Assembly (NCBI RefSeq): GCF_000699445.3
Contig: NC_067196.1
Coordinates: 1,984,001 to 2,048,000 of the forward strand
DNA: 64,000 nt
Source of the DNA: Schistosoma haematobium
Taxonomy: Eukaryota > Platyhelminthes > Trematoda > Strigeidida > Schistosomatidae
Direction of reading: 5' to 3'
Shown: piece by piece, positions 11,293-22,260 of the stretch
Layout of the letters: every line of letters starts with the position of its first letter
Numbering within the stretch: the first letter of the stretch is position 1
The notes under the pieces: generated by a model
Told to the model about the DNA's origin: nothing
Seen by the model: only the letters and a program-made list of their open reading frames with translations
Databases searched by the model: none
Program-made: the position numbers and the translations under genes

Positions 11293-12150
11293 TTAAGTAA
11301 TTAATTCAACATAATGTTTAGGAAAATGTACATGACTTCTTGAACGAGTTGTTTTCGTAGAAGGTAAAGTGTCGGAACTAGGATTTAAATTTGTGGGAAC
11401 TGTAACCTTAGAACCGTCTGTTTTACAAAATATTGATTTCGTCGGAGTAGGTGAAGAATTATTTGGAAACACTGGAAGCTGCGTTGTGTGATTGCCACTG
11501 TCTATAGACGGCTTTCGGCTGTCATTTGTTTCAGATTCTATAAAAGCAGGTTTTATCCTGTCGATTGAAACTGTTTCTTTTTTCCGTTCTTATTGATTGT
11601 GAAATATTTTGTTTGCCTCTCAACTACTTCATATGGTCCTTCATAAGGATGTTGTAGAGGACGTCTTACAGAGTCAACACGGACAAATACAAATTTACAC
11701 GTATCTAGATGCTTGCTAACTTGCTCTTCTAAGACAACTGGCCGAGGTGCAACAGGCTTAATGTTATTCATATGGCTCATTAGTCTTTCGCAAAAAGAAG
11801 TGGGATCCGTACATACGAGTTTGCAGTTACGCGTCACTAGCTGGCCCGGTAAGGTTAAATTAGTTTCATAGACGAGCTGTGCCGGAGTACATTGTAGGTC
11901 TTCTTTAATTGTGGAACTTATGCTTATTAAAATAAGAGGTAGGGATTCACTCCATCTAGAAACGTCAGGTTGTACCATCCATGAGCTTTTCAGTTGTCTG
12001 TGGAATCGTTCCACTAGTCAATGATGATCCGGTGTACTACAGAATGTTGGACCGTGTTTTCACTGTAGTCTAGTTTCGTTATTTTGTAAAATTTAGATAA
12101 AATAGTGGCGAATATGTCGTTTCCTAGGGTGTCAATTTTAATACTATTTA
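11293..12150 (-). pseudogene. Ty3/gypsy integrase C-terminal region, frameshifted
   Basis: From 12150 downward the minus strand encodes an integrase remnant: IFATILSKFYKITKLDYSEN, VERFHRQLKSS, PLILISISSTIKEDLQ, then the chromo-like/GPY tail HPYEGPYEVVERQTKYFTI. After an A-run near 11578 the frame shifts by one, and the family-typical tail VSIDRIKPAFIE continues to a stop at 11293-11295. One nonsense codon precedes VERFHR. The rest of pol and gag are absent on the 5' side. Confidence 0.8.
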
Positions 12151-12540
12151 TGTGGTAGTCCGACTGAATTCTCTGCACTCGGAGGTTCGTGCAGCAATCG
12201 ATACGTTTTCTTCTCTTAACGTCAATTATGATATGATAATTTCACTTTTATTCCCTTTCTTAATCTCTTTTTCTCCATAGGCTCCATTTTAATGGTTATC
12301 CAATACTTGATGTAACAAAAATTTGAGAAAAAGCGGCTTACAAACTACTGATCCTGAAAATCACATATTTAGTCAATTAGTAACAATGTAAAACTTCGTA
12401 CGTACGTACATCAGTTCAAGTTGCCGTACCACATAATTACCGAATTATCTACATTATTAAATCATATATGTAAAATAATTGAATTACAAGCAATTGAACA
12501 ATTGTGTTTAAAACAAAAACATGATGAAGGTAATTGAAAC
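12151..12540. other. Unassigned spacer
   Basis: Possibly more decayed gypsy sequence at 12150-12290; nothing readable in frame. Confidence 0.3.
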
Positions 12541-12544
12541 ATTA

Positions 12545-12645
12545 CTTACTTACGCCTGTTACTCCTAATGGAGCATAGGCCGCCGACCAACATTCTCCAA
12601 CCCACTCTGTCCTGGGCCTTCTTTTCTAGTTCCATCCAATTCTTG
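12545..12645 (-). mobile_element. RTE-like LINE 3' end
   Basis: On the minus strand the text encodes a [24 protein letters not shown] stretch and ends in AGGCGTAAGTAAGTAA, matching the 3' end of the RTE copy at 9.3-9.45 kb. Only about 100 bp survive, as expected of extreme 5' truncation. Confidence 0.75.
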
Positions 12646-12984
12646 TGTTTAGAACGAAAACATGATGAGGTTAATGCAAACATACTAAAGTTATAAGTAA
12701 TTACTAAGTTTACATTAGATTTTTAACAGATTTTGTTTATAATTACGGTGATAAGTTCAATTCAAACTAAATTTATATGTAGATAGAACCATTGAAAACC
12801 AATAAACATTAGATAGCTGTTTCGCTGATTTCAGTGATTCATCAGTAAATCGATTGAAATTAAAAGTGTATACCAATGGACACCGATTCAATCATTTAAA
12901 AAGATAACGCACTCTTCTGTAAAATATGAAAGTTTTGAGTTCATTTAAAATTGAAATCACTTGTACAATATTTACCACTGGTTA

Positions 12985-13170
12985 TTGGTTCAGCTATTCT
13001 GAGGCTAAGCGCTGGAAACAAGGTCTTGGGTTAGACCCTTGGCGGAATCGGTATTGTCCACTGTTGAGGACTTCCATACAGCTATCTAGTCTTTCCAATT
13101 TTTCAATGGTTACTCAACTAAGTTCATTTTATGAAGTTAACTATAGGATTATGAAAATATTTGATTCAAG
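12985..13170 (+). repeat. Degenerate tRNA-derived SINE
   Basis: GCTAAGCGCTGGAAACAAGG, GGTCTTGGGTTAGACCC (B-box position) and CACTGTTGAGGACTTCCATA follow the order of the SINEs at 15.3-15.9 and 60.9 kb. The CTGANGA site reads TTGAGGA and the GAAA site is lost. Confidence 0.5.
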
Positions 13171-13639
13171 TGTTTTACTAAACAATATGATTTTAATTTA
13201 TTTAAATGTTATATATAATTAAGACAAAATGTCAATTCAATAGTGTCAGAATTACAAAAACAGATCCACTATTATCTTCACATCGAGTTGATAAAAATTC
13301 AATAAAACTAATTATAGTTTATGCCACAAATTATGTGAATTATGACAACCTCATAAATGCCGACTCAATGAAAAATAATTGATTTGCCTCAAAAAAGATA
13401 CAAGTGTGTGGGAAGATGATAATACAGTTTGTTCACAAACTAGTGTAACTGGACCTGCAACTTATTTAATATTAAAGGAGGTAAACAATATTTATGATTA
13501 TAATACTTGTAAATTAAGACACTATCGAGGCATACACACAGTATGCACATATATCAATAACAGACTGATCAATTTCAGTCCTGAAACTTCAATGGGAAGA
13601 TACAAGCCAAACAATACGAAGTGAATTCGAATTCATCCC

Positions 13640-13840
13640 ATTGCACAAGCAAGTGGCTATCAGGACTCAGTAGCTGGGTGGGTAACGCAAGATGGCGTTT
13701 CAAGTGAGTGGTTCTGAGTTGGAGTTTCTGTGAGATGCAGGTACATCCAGCTGACGCGTTCCAAATAGAACAAAGTGACGCGCATCCTGGTTTCCACTAC
13801 TAGCCATTATTCATCTTTGCTTATAAAAAATGTTGATTGT
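13640..13840 (+). repeat. SMalpha-type hammerhead repeat, inactive
   Basis: Pol III-like boxes (AGTAGCTGGGTGGGTAACGC; GGTTCTGAGTTGGAG) precede CATCCAGCTGACGCGTTCC, AAATAGAACAAAG and GCGCATCCTGG, the layout of the schistosome SMalpha hammerhead. Against the hammerhead consensus, CTGANGA is CTGACGC and GAAA is CAAA, so it should not self-cleave. A homologous-looking leader precedes it from about 13500. Confidence 0.8.
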
Positions 13841-13859
13841 GATAATGCACATGATTTTT

Positions 13860-14500
13860 GGAAAATGTTTCGTTTGAAAACTTGCTTATTATTTTACTAA
13901 ACATTTGTATCTGTACATTACGACATAACCTGTAAGAATGTCTTTAGTTAATAAACAAGATTGCTATGAAATTTTTATGACCTGGATGAACCTGGATGAA
14001 ATTGTGCCAGAAACATTCAACTCTCATAGTGAACAGAATAACGTTAGATAACTAACTTAAAATATAATGATATGCATCTTTAACTTTAGTCGCCTTTAGT
14101 GATATTAACTAAATGTGCATTTAATTTAATCATGAATAAAATTATCATGGTAAAATGACGAATATAAAATGTTTCATGTTAAATGTCAGTCAGTCAGCTA
14201 CAACGTAGGACCGGGAACATATATGCATCGGTTCGAGTCAACATACCTCATTAGCACAGCCGGATGAACACAGGATTGATAAAAGTAGTTAATGCAGTGG
14301 TGGTAATATATAAAAGAAAGACTGTGTATAAGGATAAAGTACAGGAAGAAAGATATGAAGCAATTCATGGTAAATAAATGAGGTCATGAAATGAAAATTA
14401 CTTTTTATAGTTTGAACTTCAACTAACAATTATATGAGATTTACTCAGTCAAAAATCTAATTCATCGTTTATATCACAAACTGAATTTATTTGGATAATC
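13860..14500. other. Unassigned spacer with a short tandem duplication
   Basis: Only an 11-bp tandem (CCTGGATGAAC twice, 13981-14002) stands out. Confidence 0.4.
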
Positions 14501-14620
14501 ATCGAAAACCATTAAGTAACGGACAGCTGTATCATCCTAGTACGGAACACCTCGGCAGTATGTATCTACGGTCACACGTACGATCAAACTCAACACCTCT
14601 AGATCATTGAGTTATCAAAC
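14500..14620 (-). repeat. Degenerate tRNA-SINE
   Basis: Minus-strand order matches the SINE family: a TGATCTAGAGGTGTTGAGTT-like tRNA part, CATACTGCCGAGGTGTTCC and TACTAGGATGATACAG. The hammerhead core is decayed. Confidence 0.5.
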
Positions 14621-15317
14621 AATGATTCGCAATTGTAATTTTAATTGACCCAGTGTATTGTCTAACTATCATCAAGTGATATTATTCAATGAATGCCTTA
14701 TACACGATATGATTGAACTCTACTGCTCTCTTCTCACAAGAACATCATAACATGTGAAAAATCTACTTGTTTCTACAAAACCCTTAGACTCTTATCAAAA
14801 AGAATACAAATGGCATTAGATTAACCTTAAAATAAGGATTATCAATAATTAGCATTTGTATTGATGAATCTGAAAGCAGAATGTTAAATTGTTTCATAAT
14901 GATTTTCAACTGATTTTATTTACGTCATAGTAAACTGGAATTGTAGCTAACAACAAAACCCCTCTTCCCAATCCAGAATGCCTGTTTTGTTTTATTTTAG
15001 ACTTGTCAACTGTTAAATTTATTTTGTCATTGAATAATTTGTAATTCACTGAGGGGAGAGTTGTTTTGTAATGTTTTTCCCGAATTTATGCACACATAGA
15101 CATTTTATATTCATTTTTCAAAAGGTGTAACCTCAGTGAACAGATCGCATTTTACACTCATTATTCTAGGTAAGGGTTAGATAATTTATTATTTGTCATA
15201 ACAACAAAAAACAAACAAAAACAAACACGTAAATGAAAACAATTTGAAGCATTCAAATAGACAGTGGAAACATGGAATTAGGATTGATTTATGTGAGAAA
15301 TAAAAAAACAAAATAGA

Positions 15318-15515
15318 TGGAACTGGTTGAAATCATGAGTCAAATGAAGCTAGACCATACCATGGAGAACCTGGAAGCACTATACAACTGTTCTGTCCTA
15401 GTATGAAACTCTTCAGCAGTGCGCATTCACAATCCCGCTCTCCACGAGATTTGAACTCAGGACCTATCAGTCTCGTACCAGGCGCTTAAACACTAGACCA
15501 CTGAGCCGGCATCCA
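15318..15515 (-). repeat. tRNA-derived SINE (left arm of an inverted pair)
   Basis: Minus strand begins GCCGGCTCAGTGGTCTAGTG (A-box-like), then GGTCCTGAGTTCAAATC (B box), GGATTGTGAATGCGCACTG, CTGAAGA, a TACTAGGAC stem side and CAGAAC instead of GAAA. It ends in a TCTAGCTTCATTTGACTCAT-type tail. The core CTGANGA is intact but the GAAA site is disrupted. Confidence 0.8.
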
Positions 15516-15689
15516 ACGCTGTTAATGTCTAACTTCAACCAATTTACGAAGTTGCGCCACCATACACCATTGTCCTCGGTGAGTTGTTATCTCACGACAG
15601 ACCTGGTTGAACTCCACTGGTAACGATTTCTCACTAGAACTACAAAAATGTATCTTGAAGTCAGTCACTAGTGAGCAGGTGATTATTAT

Positions 15690-15880
15690 TATCAGAATGG
15701 AGTTTGTTGTCTAGCTCGTTTATCGCCTGGAGCGAGACTGATAAATCCTGGTTTCGAGTCCCAGGGGGAGCGGGACCGTGGATGCGCACTACTGAGGAGT
15801 CCCATACTAGGACCAAACGGCCATCTGATACTTTCAGGTTTTCCATAATGTGGTCTAGCTTCAAATGACTCATAATTTAA
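15690..15880 (+). repeat. tRNA-derived SINE (right arm of an inverted pair)
   Basis: Plus-strand copy: GGTTTCGAGTCCC (B box), CCGTGGATGCGCACTA, CTGAGGA (15792-15798), GTCCC..GGAC, then CAAAC where GAAAC is expected, GGCCATC and the tail GTGGTCTAGCTTCAAATGA. With the copy at 15318-15515 it forms an inverted repeat that could fold across about 560 bp. Confidence 0.8.
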
Positions 15881-16200
15881 ATCTGTAAAATTTCTAAAAT
15901 TCTTCACTAACCCCTTTTGATAAATATAAAATTGTTAGGGAAATATAAGTGAATAAATTGTATAACAATAAAAATTCCATAGAAGTTGATGAATCTAAAA
16001 TTGAACGAAACAAACGGATGTATTTAGCACAACAATTACAGTCTATTTCAACAAAATCTGAATACCATATATTAAATCGACAATTTGCAAAATATTCACG
16101 CATCAAACCAAACTGAATTGTTTCTGTTGCAAACACCAATCGATTGTCTCCCATTCCATTGTTCATAGGTTTTCTTACAAATTCCATTATGTTCTCGCTC

Positions 16201-16645
16201 CACCTTTCTTGGTCTTCGCCATCTTTTGCTGCCGAGCATTACGTTCTTTTAACGCACGTTATATACTACTTATGTCAATATAAGTAGCTCACACCACAAT
16301 ATAATGAAGAAATAAACAAGGGAAGAGTATACTTAAAAAGCATAATTATTTAGGTGTATACGAAGAGATACAATTCAGACAAAAATACATTAAAAAATAG
16401 AAAAATTTTTACGTTGAAGAAAGCTTCTTCTCACTTTATAAGAACGTAAAACAAAACTACAATAGGATCACCACATTTTTTTTATTATTTACTCATGTCT
16501 AATAATGTCTTAATCCAATGAGTTACATCAATCCATTTTGTTTTGATTTAGCACAAGAACATATCTCTTATCTAGTATGAACTAATTCATATGCACAGTT
16601 CTTACGATCATCTGATTATTTGATGTCATCAACTCCTAATCTAAG
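16201..16645. other. Unassigned; short basic open frame on minus strand
   Basis: Minus strand 16268-16201 reads RALKERNARQQKMAKTKKGG-like residues to a stop, looking like the end of a coding frame, but no family is recognised and there are no neighbouring exons. The rest is AT-rich and featureless. Confidence 0.2.
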
Positions 16646-17005
16646 CCGTGTCCGTAGATGCAGACTACTTGATTGGAGTCCGCGTAACTATCATATCCAA
16701 ATTTTCGGATACTCTTGGTGACATGGCTCAGAATCGATCAAAATGCGTATACACTCTCTGTCTTCCCTTAATCATTGTGAATAAAACCACATATTACTTT
16801 TCTTCCTACGTACTAATTCTTTCTTCCTTTACTATGTCCTTGCATGCAATCTTACTTTTATATATTACCACCACTGAATTAACTACTTTTATGAATCCGG
16901 TGTTTATCTTGCTGTGCTAATGAGGTATGGCAACTGGAACCGATGCATGTATATGTGCCTGAACCTACGTTGTAGCTGACTGTCCGAGGTTATTAAGTGA
17001 AACGT
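16645..17005 (+). mobile_element. LINE 3' end (GHVLRMP family), coding tail plus 3' UTR
   Basis: The first 115 bp encode the family tail (CRLLDWSPRNY, then MAQNRSKCVYTL in another frame). The following sequence matches in order the 3' UTR-like DNA at 59.99-60.25 kb. This is the same LINE family as 45.97-46.6 kb (minus) and 51.4-52.3 kb (plus). Confidence 0.7.
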
Positions 17006-18850
17006 TCTGAGGACTATACCAATATATTTCTAGTGCTCATCTTACATGATCGAAACAAGTATGATTCATTTATTTATCTCAATAAAAACAACCGGTCATT
17101 TTCATGATTTTAATTCGCCCGTCGATATACTGTATTTATCTTTATGATTTAGGGCTAGCAATCAGAAGTCTCATGGTTGGATTCGACAATTGTGTAAAAC
17201 TTCAACCAACGCTTTCATAAAAAGACTTCAACTTCATTCTCACTCTTACTTTGCTAAAACTGTCTCTATAGGTACAAAGTTGTTTCGTTACAGTTTTGAC
17301 TTCCTATTGTTCACTACTTGGCGGATTATTGTTGAAGCATTTTATCAGTCGCTTGGTTTGTTGACTTCATGAAGATCCAGCCATTTACTAAAACGAAAAT
17401 CCAACTGTTTGTAATTACTGTAAAATTAGGAATACTCAACAAAATAGAAGCCACCTTTCAGTGAAAATTTTAAATACCAACTCATTCCACGTGGGTTTAA
17501 GCAATTAAGTCATTTAATTTTAAATCAGTCGTTAACAATTCAACACCGAGTAATGAAACTGGAGTACAACTACTTTATATTTCGCTTTATTTTATCAGAT
17601 TGTACTAGTGCACTGTGTTCAATGATGATCTTTCTCTATGGCAAACAATAGCTTAAATTTTTCATTTGTAATGATTATGATATGTACATATTTTCCACTG
17701 TCTTGCTTTTGCGTATATCACCTTCAAATGTTCACATTTCCATAGAGTCTTAAGTATGAATTATTCAGTATGCAAGACATTTTGTGTTCTTTTATTTCAT
17801 ATGTTGAATTCAATCCAGCAATTAAAATTCCATCTGACATTTAACGTGTTAAGATAAAACATTATCAGTGTTATTGGATGAAGTTAGAAATATAAATAAT
17901 TGGATGAAAACTCAGAAACATGAGGCCCCTCATAACGATCGCTGGCTAGATTCTCGATGTGTGCTGCTGAAGAATTCAAAATTAGGTTGAAACAGCTATC
18001 CCGTCCATCCTAGTTCCTAATGATAACATCATGTTAGAATGATCCTTGACATTAAACACTAAATATCTTTTGCAAGATAGTTTGACAGAACATTTATTAT
18101 CTACTTCAACACGTTAGTTATATGTTATGAATGTACATATGAATGTGCATATTCTCACCTATAACAGAGGAGACTGCTTTATGAATAACATTTACTACAG
18201 AACAAATTGAGCATTATTAAATAAACTTGAAAATAAATTTCGGTTCACATTTCAAAGAACTAGAAAAGTATTTGAGTAGAAAAGAACGTAGCAACAAAAT
18301 AGGTAGACGCATGCCTTTTTTTCAGTTAGGATCTTTCAGCTGTTTTACACACGAATAAATGTGTCCAACTTAAAATCGCATTTATTCTTTCACCATTCAT
18401 CAGCAATGAAACTGTCGAAAAATTCAGGTTGATCATTAAGCTAAAACGTTAAGTTATCGCTTTACTGAATAAAACAACGAATGATATTAAAGTATGTTGG
18501 CAGTTGCTACGATTTGCAGCACAAAAGACAAAATACATATAAAAAAATAAAATCTAATAAAAGAAAGTCAAAACAAGAGTATAATATAGATGTCTCAGTT
18601 TCCACTGAGTCGTTATTTGAAGGTATTTACCCTACCACTTAATTAAAATACAATTCCTTATGTGCATCAAAATAACAGTCAGTGACATTGTAAATCGACG
18701 TCACACTTGGATCCATATACCCATGACGCTATTACTTTCAAGTGTAAATTTATCTTTCGCCCTCTGACGAAATAAAACATTATAGTGAAGGTTCATGATA
18801 TTATCAATCGAATAGCTTTCCTTCTGAAGTACTTTGTACCTTACAAAGAT
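17006..18850. other. Unassigned spacer
   Basis: No supported gene or repeat seen. Confidence 0.4.
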
Positions 18851-18854
18851 TTAC

Positions 18855-19033
18855 CTCAATACTTCGAAGATATTGATGAGCAAATATCTCATTACTAGGG
18901 CAACCATACATACAACGAGTGAATGCAAATAATCTACGAACACAACGAACCGTGAACAAATGCGTCAAAAGATACTGATCCAATGCTCGTTGAATAGCCA
19001 AGAAGATCTCTTTACATGAAGTAGCCAATGCAT
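18855..19033 (-). CDS. Candidate orphan exon, function unknown
   Basis: On the minus strand a 179-bp stretch is open for 59 codons between a possible acceptor (ATATTAG) and a possible donor (GAG|GTAAAT). The translation has balanced composition (ATSCKEIFLAIQRALDQYLL, then TVRCVRRLFAFTRCMYGC), unlike chance frames here, which are mostly Ile/Phe/Tyr/Asn. I do not recognise the family and see no partner exons. It could be a captured exon or a chance frame. Confidence 0.25.
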
Positions 19034-21479
19034 CTAATATTCAGTGCGACGATAAAGCTCAATAGTAAAGTCATCTGGTTTACATGAAACAACAACACTA
19101 CAGATACATTGAAGCTGTGAACTTCATGATTTTTCATGACTAATTAAACGTTAGCAGGTTGAGATATTTAGGAAGGCACAATAGCGTGTTCGTACATGCG
19201 AATAGTCAGTGAAAGCTTTTGCCGCCTAGATGTGAGCAAACTCATTTGAAAGCTGAATCAGATAATCAGCTACTGGAATTTCAACCAGCAACAATGGAAT
19301 ATTCAGAATTTACGACGTTGTAAGACCAGATTCTTGGATGATTATATTAACAATAGTTTGAAGTCTGGTCTCCACAATACACTAAATCAAATCGGAGTTT
19401 GTTCTCAATGGTCTATTTGTAAACTGAATTTGATTACGATTGAAATACACAGTGTAGTGAGGCATCTGCACACTGACCGAACAACTATATCATCCAGCTT
19501 TGAGTCGAATGAACAAAATTGCGTAAAAACACACTCCGCTCTCTTACACTAACTAGATGTGGAAGTCCACAGTTGTATAAAAGGTTTATAATTAAGGTTA
19601 AGAATGATTATCAATCTTTTGAATGCTTTCATTTGCTGTTGAACATGATAGAAGTAAGTAATACATAAGGAATGTCATACAAATTGGCACAAATGATTTC
19701 CGAACTGGATCATGCAATACAATGAAATGTGAAATGAATTAACAAGGATTTTCTCCAATGCAGTTGTATTTGAGTATTCATCATTGACAAAGTTAAAGTA
19801 AGACTACACTGTTTGCATTCCATCGATTTAGTCACAAAAATAAACGATGAGATCTAATGATCTGGAACAACGTCAATCGGAGTTGCAACCTGAAATCACC
19901 GTTCAAACTGAATCGTTTCGAAAATGTAATTCGGTGAGTACCACTGTATTTGCCAAACATTTGATAATTGAAATGTATGGAACGAATTATTAGTTTGTTG
20001 GACAGTGCAACATTGGATGCTTGAATGTGCGACTGTATGAGATCGTGTTGTTTAGTTGTCAAGTGAACTCATGAATAATGATCTCGAATATAAAAGGATT
20101 GATCGCTGGTCGATGTCAATCAGTATTCAGTTTCCGGCAATGTTATTTACACTGTCATATGGGTGACTGATCTAACGAGCAGCGTCTGATTCCGGTAGTT
20201 GACGGAAAACCGTCTCATTAATTAAGTCTCAGTTATTTAATTAACATTTCCAGATATTCGAATAAATATGTTTGACTTGTGTGAATATTCGACAGCGTAT
20301 CATCATTGTGAATGAGTTGTGAAGCGTTTAATCGAGAAAGTTGATTGACACTTTCATGATTCAACATCACTTGTAGAAGACTCAATGTGAGTATTTCCAC
20401 TTCATATATTTGGCAAGTGACATTCACAAACTGAGACTGTTCAAAGACTAATAAAACACTGGTCAATTAATCATATCATAACTATATTCATGTTATACTC
20501 ATATTATGTGCATCTTACTAAAATGTGACTATTATGCTTCAACAGCATAATCTCATTACGCATACTCTTGTGTAGGCAAACCATTTCTTCTACTCAACAT
20601 TCTGCATTGCAACTTCATTCTGATTCAACATAACTCACAAGTATAAAGTAGTCGAGAAACTGTGAGTTTAGCAATTCATTGAATTTGATGCTTAAATGTC
20701 GTATATCTACTCCTGGATCTCTACATCTCATCTCATGATTCCTACTTATTTCACTGCTAAACTAAACTGAAGTGTTTTGTTGAGTGGCCAAAATGGAACA
20801 TGAGACAGTTTTAAATTATTGCTACTCAGATAGGTAAAAGCTTTTCATTCGGTTTCGTAATTTTGATCATAGTAGTCTGTATAAAGTACAGTATTATTGA
20901 GAAATCCAGTTGTCTTTAATCGTTTACATGTTGAAGAAGCTAAATTTACTTGACAGTTGTTTATTAACGCGTAACTATGCGTTTTAGGAGAGCTGTTTGT
21001 CTACACTTCAGTGTGAAGCTCCGTCACTCATTCCTGAATTACAGTCAAATAATCTGTACATTACCATATGTATAAGTCGCGCGATTCGCATTATATCAGC
21101 CACTAAGAATTCTTACTGCATAATTTGATGTCAGAATGTCATTGATGAATTGTTGAAAATTAAGTCTGGCACGAGATGTGTACACTGTGAGTTGAACCGG
21201 CTTACGGACAAAGGCTGAATGATGTCACACAAAATTCTAACTGAAATCATACAGCCTATCACACGTATATTCACGCAAAATACCACATTCACACTTCAAA
21301 TGCAAAATGAAACTCTGTCTGTCTACATGCTTTACATTGTAAACACCACGAACACAAGTAAACACAGTCTGAGGAGTTCACATCACATTACTTATCATTA
21401 TAATGAATAACCAAATACACAGTTAAATTCACAGTCTCTCCGCTTTCATTAATTTTGATATGAAAATGGATTGATGTCA

Positions 21480-21901
21480 TCAAACCTTTTTCACCGCAAC
21501 ACCTTTTTTTCGAGGAGGTACGTAAGCTGAAAATCAAATAAAGGAGAACAGTAGTGAAAAACTTCACTTCAAAGCATCTATCGATTATGGGAAATGATAT
21601 CACGAATCTGAATGTGGAACATACACACAAAGACGCTTTTCATAGAATATGCAATCAAATAAACATGAAAGATCATATGAGTCAATGGAAACGAATTGCG
21701 ATCCCTCTCAATGAAACCTGCTGCATTCGTTGCAACGGGCTCACCGTATTAATGAACGTACGAATAGCAAACTACTTACACATCCTCATGAAACAGTGTG
21801 ATCCCAAACTGGCGACTGACAATATCACCAACATCAAGATGATCAACCTTAGAATTGTGATCTGCACTTGAAAACCAATAAATGAATCAGCTCACCTTCA
21901 T
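21480..21901 (-). CDS. F2-b: small secreted peptide, 3 exons (21901-21896, 21861-21780, 21526-21480)
   Basis: Spliced product about 44 residues. Exon 1 is ATGAAG followed by donor GTGAGC. Exon 2 (82 bp, acceptor GTGCAG) encodes a signal peptide (ITILRLIILMLVILSVASLG, then SHCFMRM) and ends in phase 1 before GTAAGT. Exon 3 (acceptor TTTTCAG) adds SYVPPRKKGVAVKKV and then TGA. All splice sites and the TATA box look intact, so it may be expressed. Compared with F2-d the tail stops 17 residues early, by a TGA where copy d reads on with GAGGAAGCG; this may be a truncation or a natural short form. Family not recognised. Confidence 0.6.
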
Positions 21902-21950
21902 TATGCCACCACAGAGTAATTGATAAATCAGTGAACACACTGATGCACAG

Positions 21951-21958
21951 TTTATATA
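21951..21958 (-). promoter_or_regulatory. TATA box of F2-b
   Basis: Minus-strand TATATAAA lies about 50 bp upstream of the start codon, in the same context as the F2-d box (GTACATATCTATATATAAAC). Confidence 0.65.
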
Positions 21959-22260
21959 TAGATATGTACAACTGGGTCATCTGGTTCTCATGTCCTCACT
22001 AGCTCACCTTAAGTGAGTTTGAGGACACAAACAATGTAATGAGAGATTTTCTCAAATACTAGCAGTTCGTCATTTCACGTTACAATATGCTGATATTGAA
22101 ATATTGTTTACACCTCTCATTGTTTCACACTGTCATGTGAATTCATATTTTACGATAATCTCATTACATTACAGTGGAATCGCTATCTTTGCAAATATTA
22201 GATCCATAATTATTGCAGAGCTAAGACAGTAGATCACGTTTTGCATCATTGAGAAGGTTC

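Larger units (their letters stand above)
19565..22260 (-). repeat. F2 duplication unit, copy b (inverted relative to copy d)
   Basis: Read on the minus strand this matches 30.62-33.08 kb on the plus strand almost end to end: promoter, three-exon gene, 3' flank and about 1.5 kb of downstream non-coding DNA. Landmarks are TTTGACTTGTGTGAATATTC near 20270 and the TGGAAATGTTAATTAAATAA block. Divergence is modest with scattered indels. Further copies of parts occur at 3.06-3.26, 27.98-28.27 and 29.30-29.73 kb. Confidence 0.85.

Noticed and set aside
17150..17190. tRNA-like GGTTGGATTCGAC text
   Set aside because: B-box-like only; no cloverleaf or A box could be fitted.
19832..20062. A 76-codon frame mirrored at about 32524-32760
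   Set aside because: Long similarity comes from the segmental duplication itself; copy d has an early stop and no splice or start signal supports a gene.
20233..20466. A 77-codon frame whose counterpart at 32157-32342 is also open in the inverted F2 unit
   Set aside because: The two copies differ mostly by amino-acid-changing substitutions plus a one-base indel near the end, the pattern of neutral DNA rather than conserved coding.
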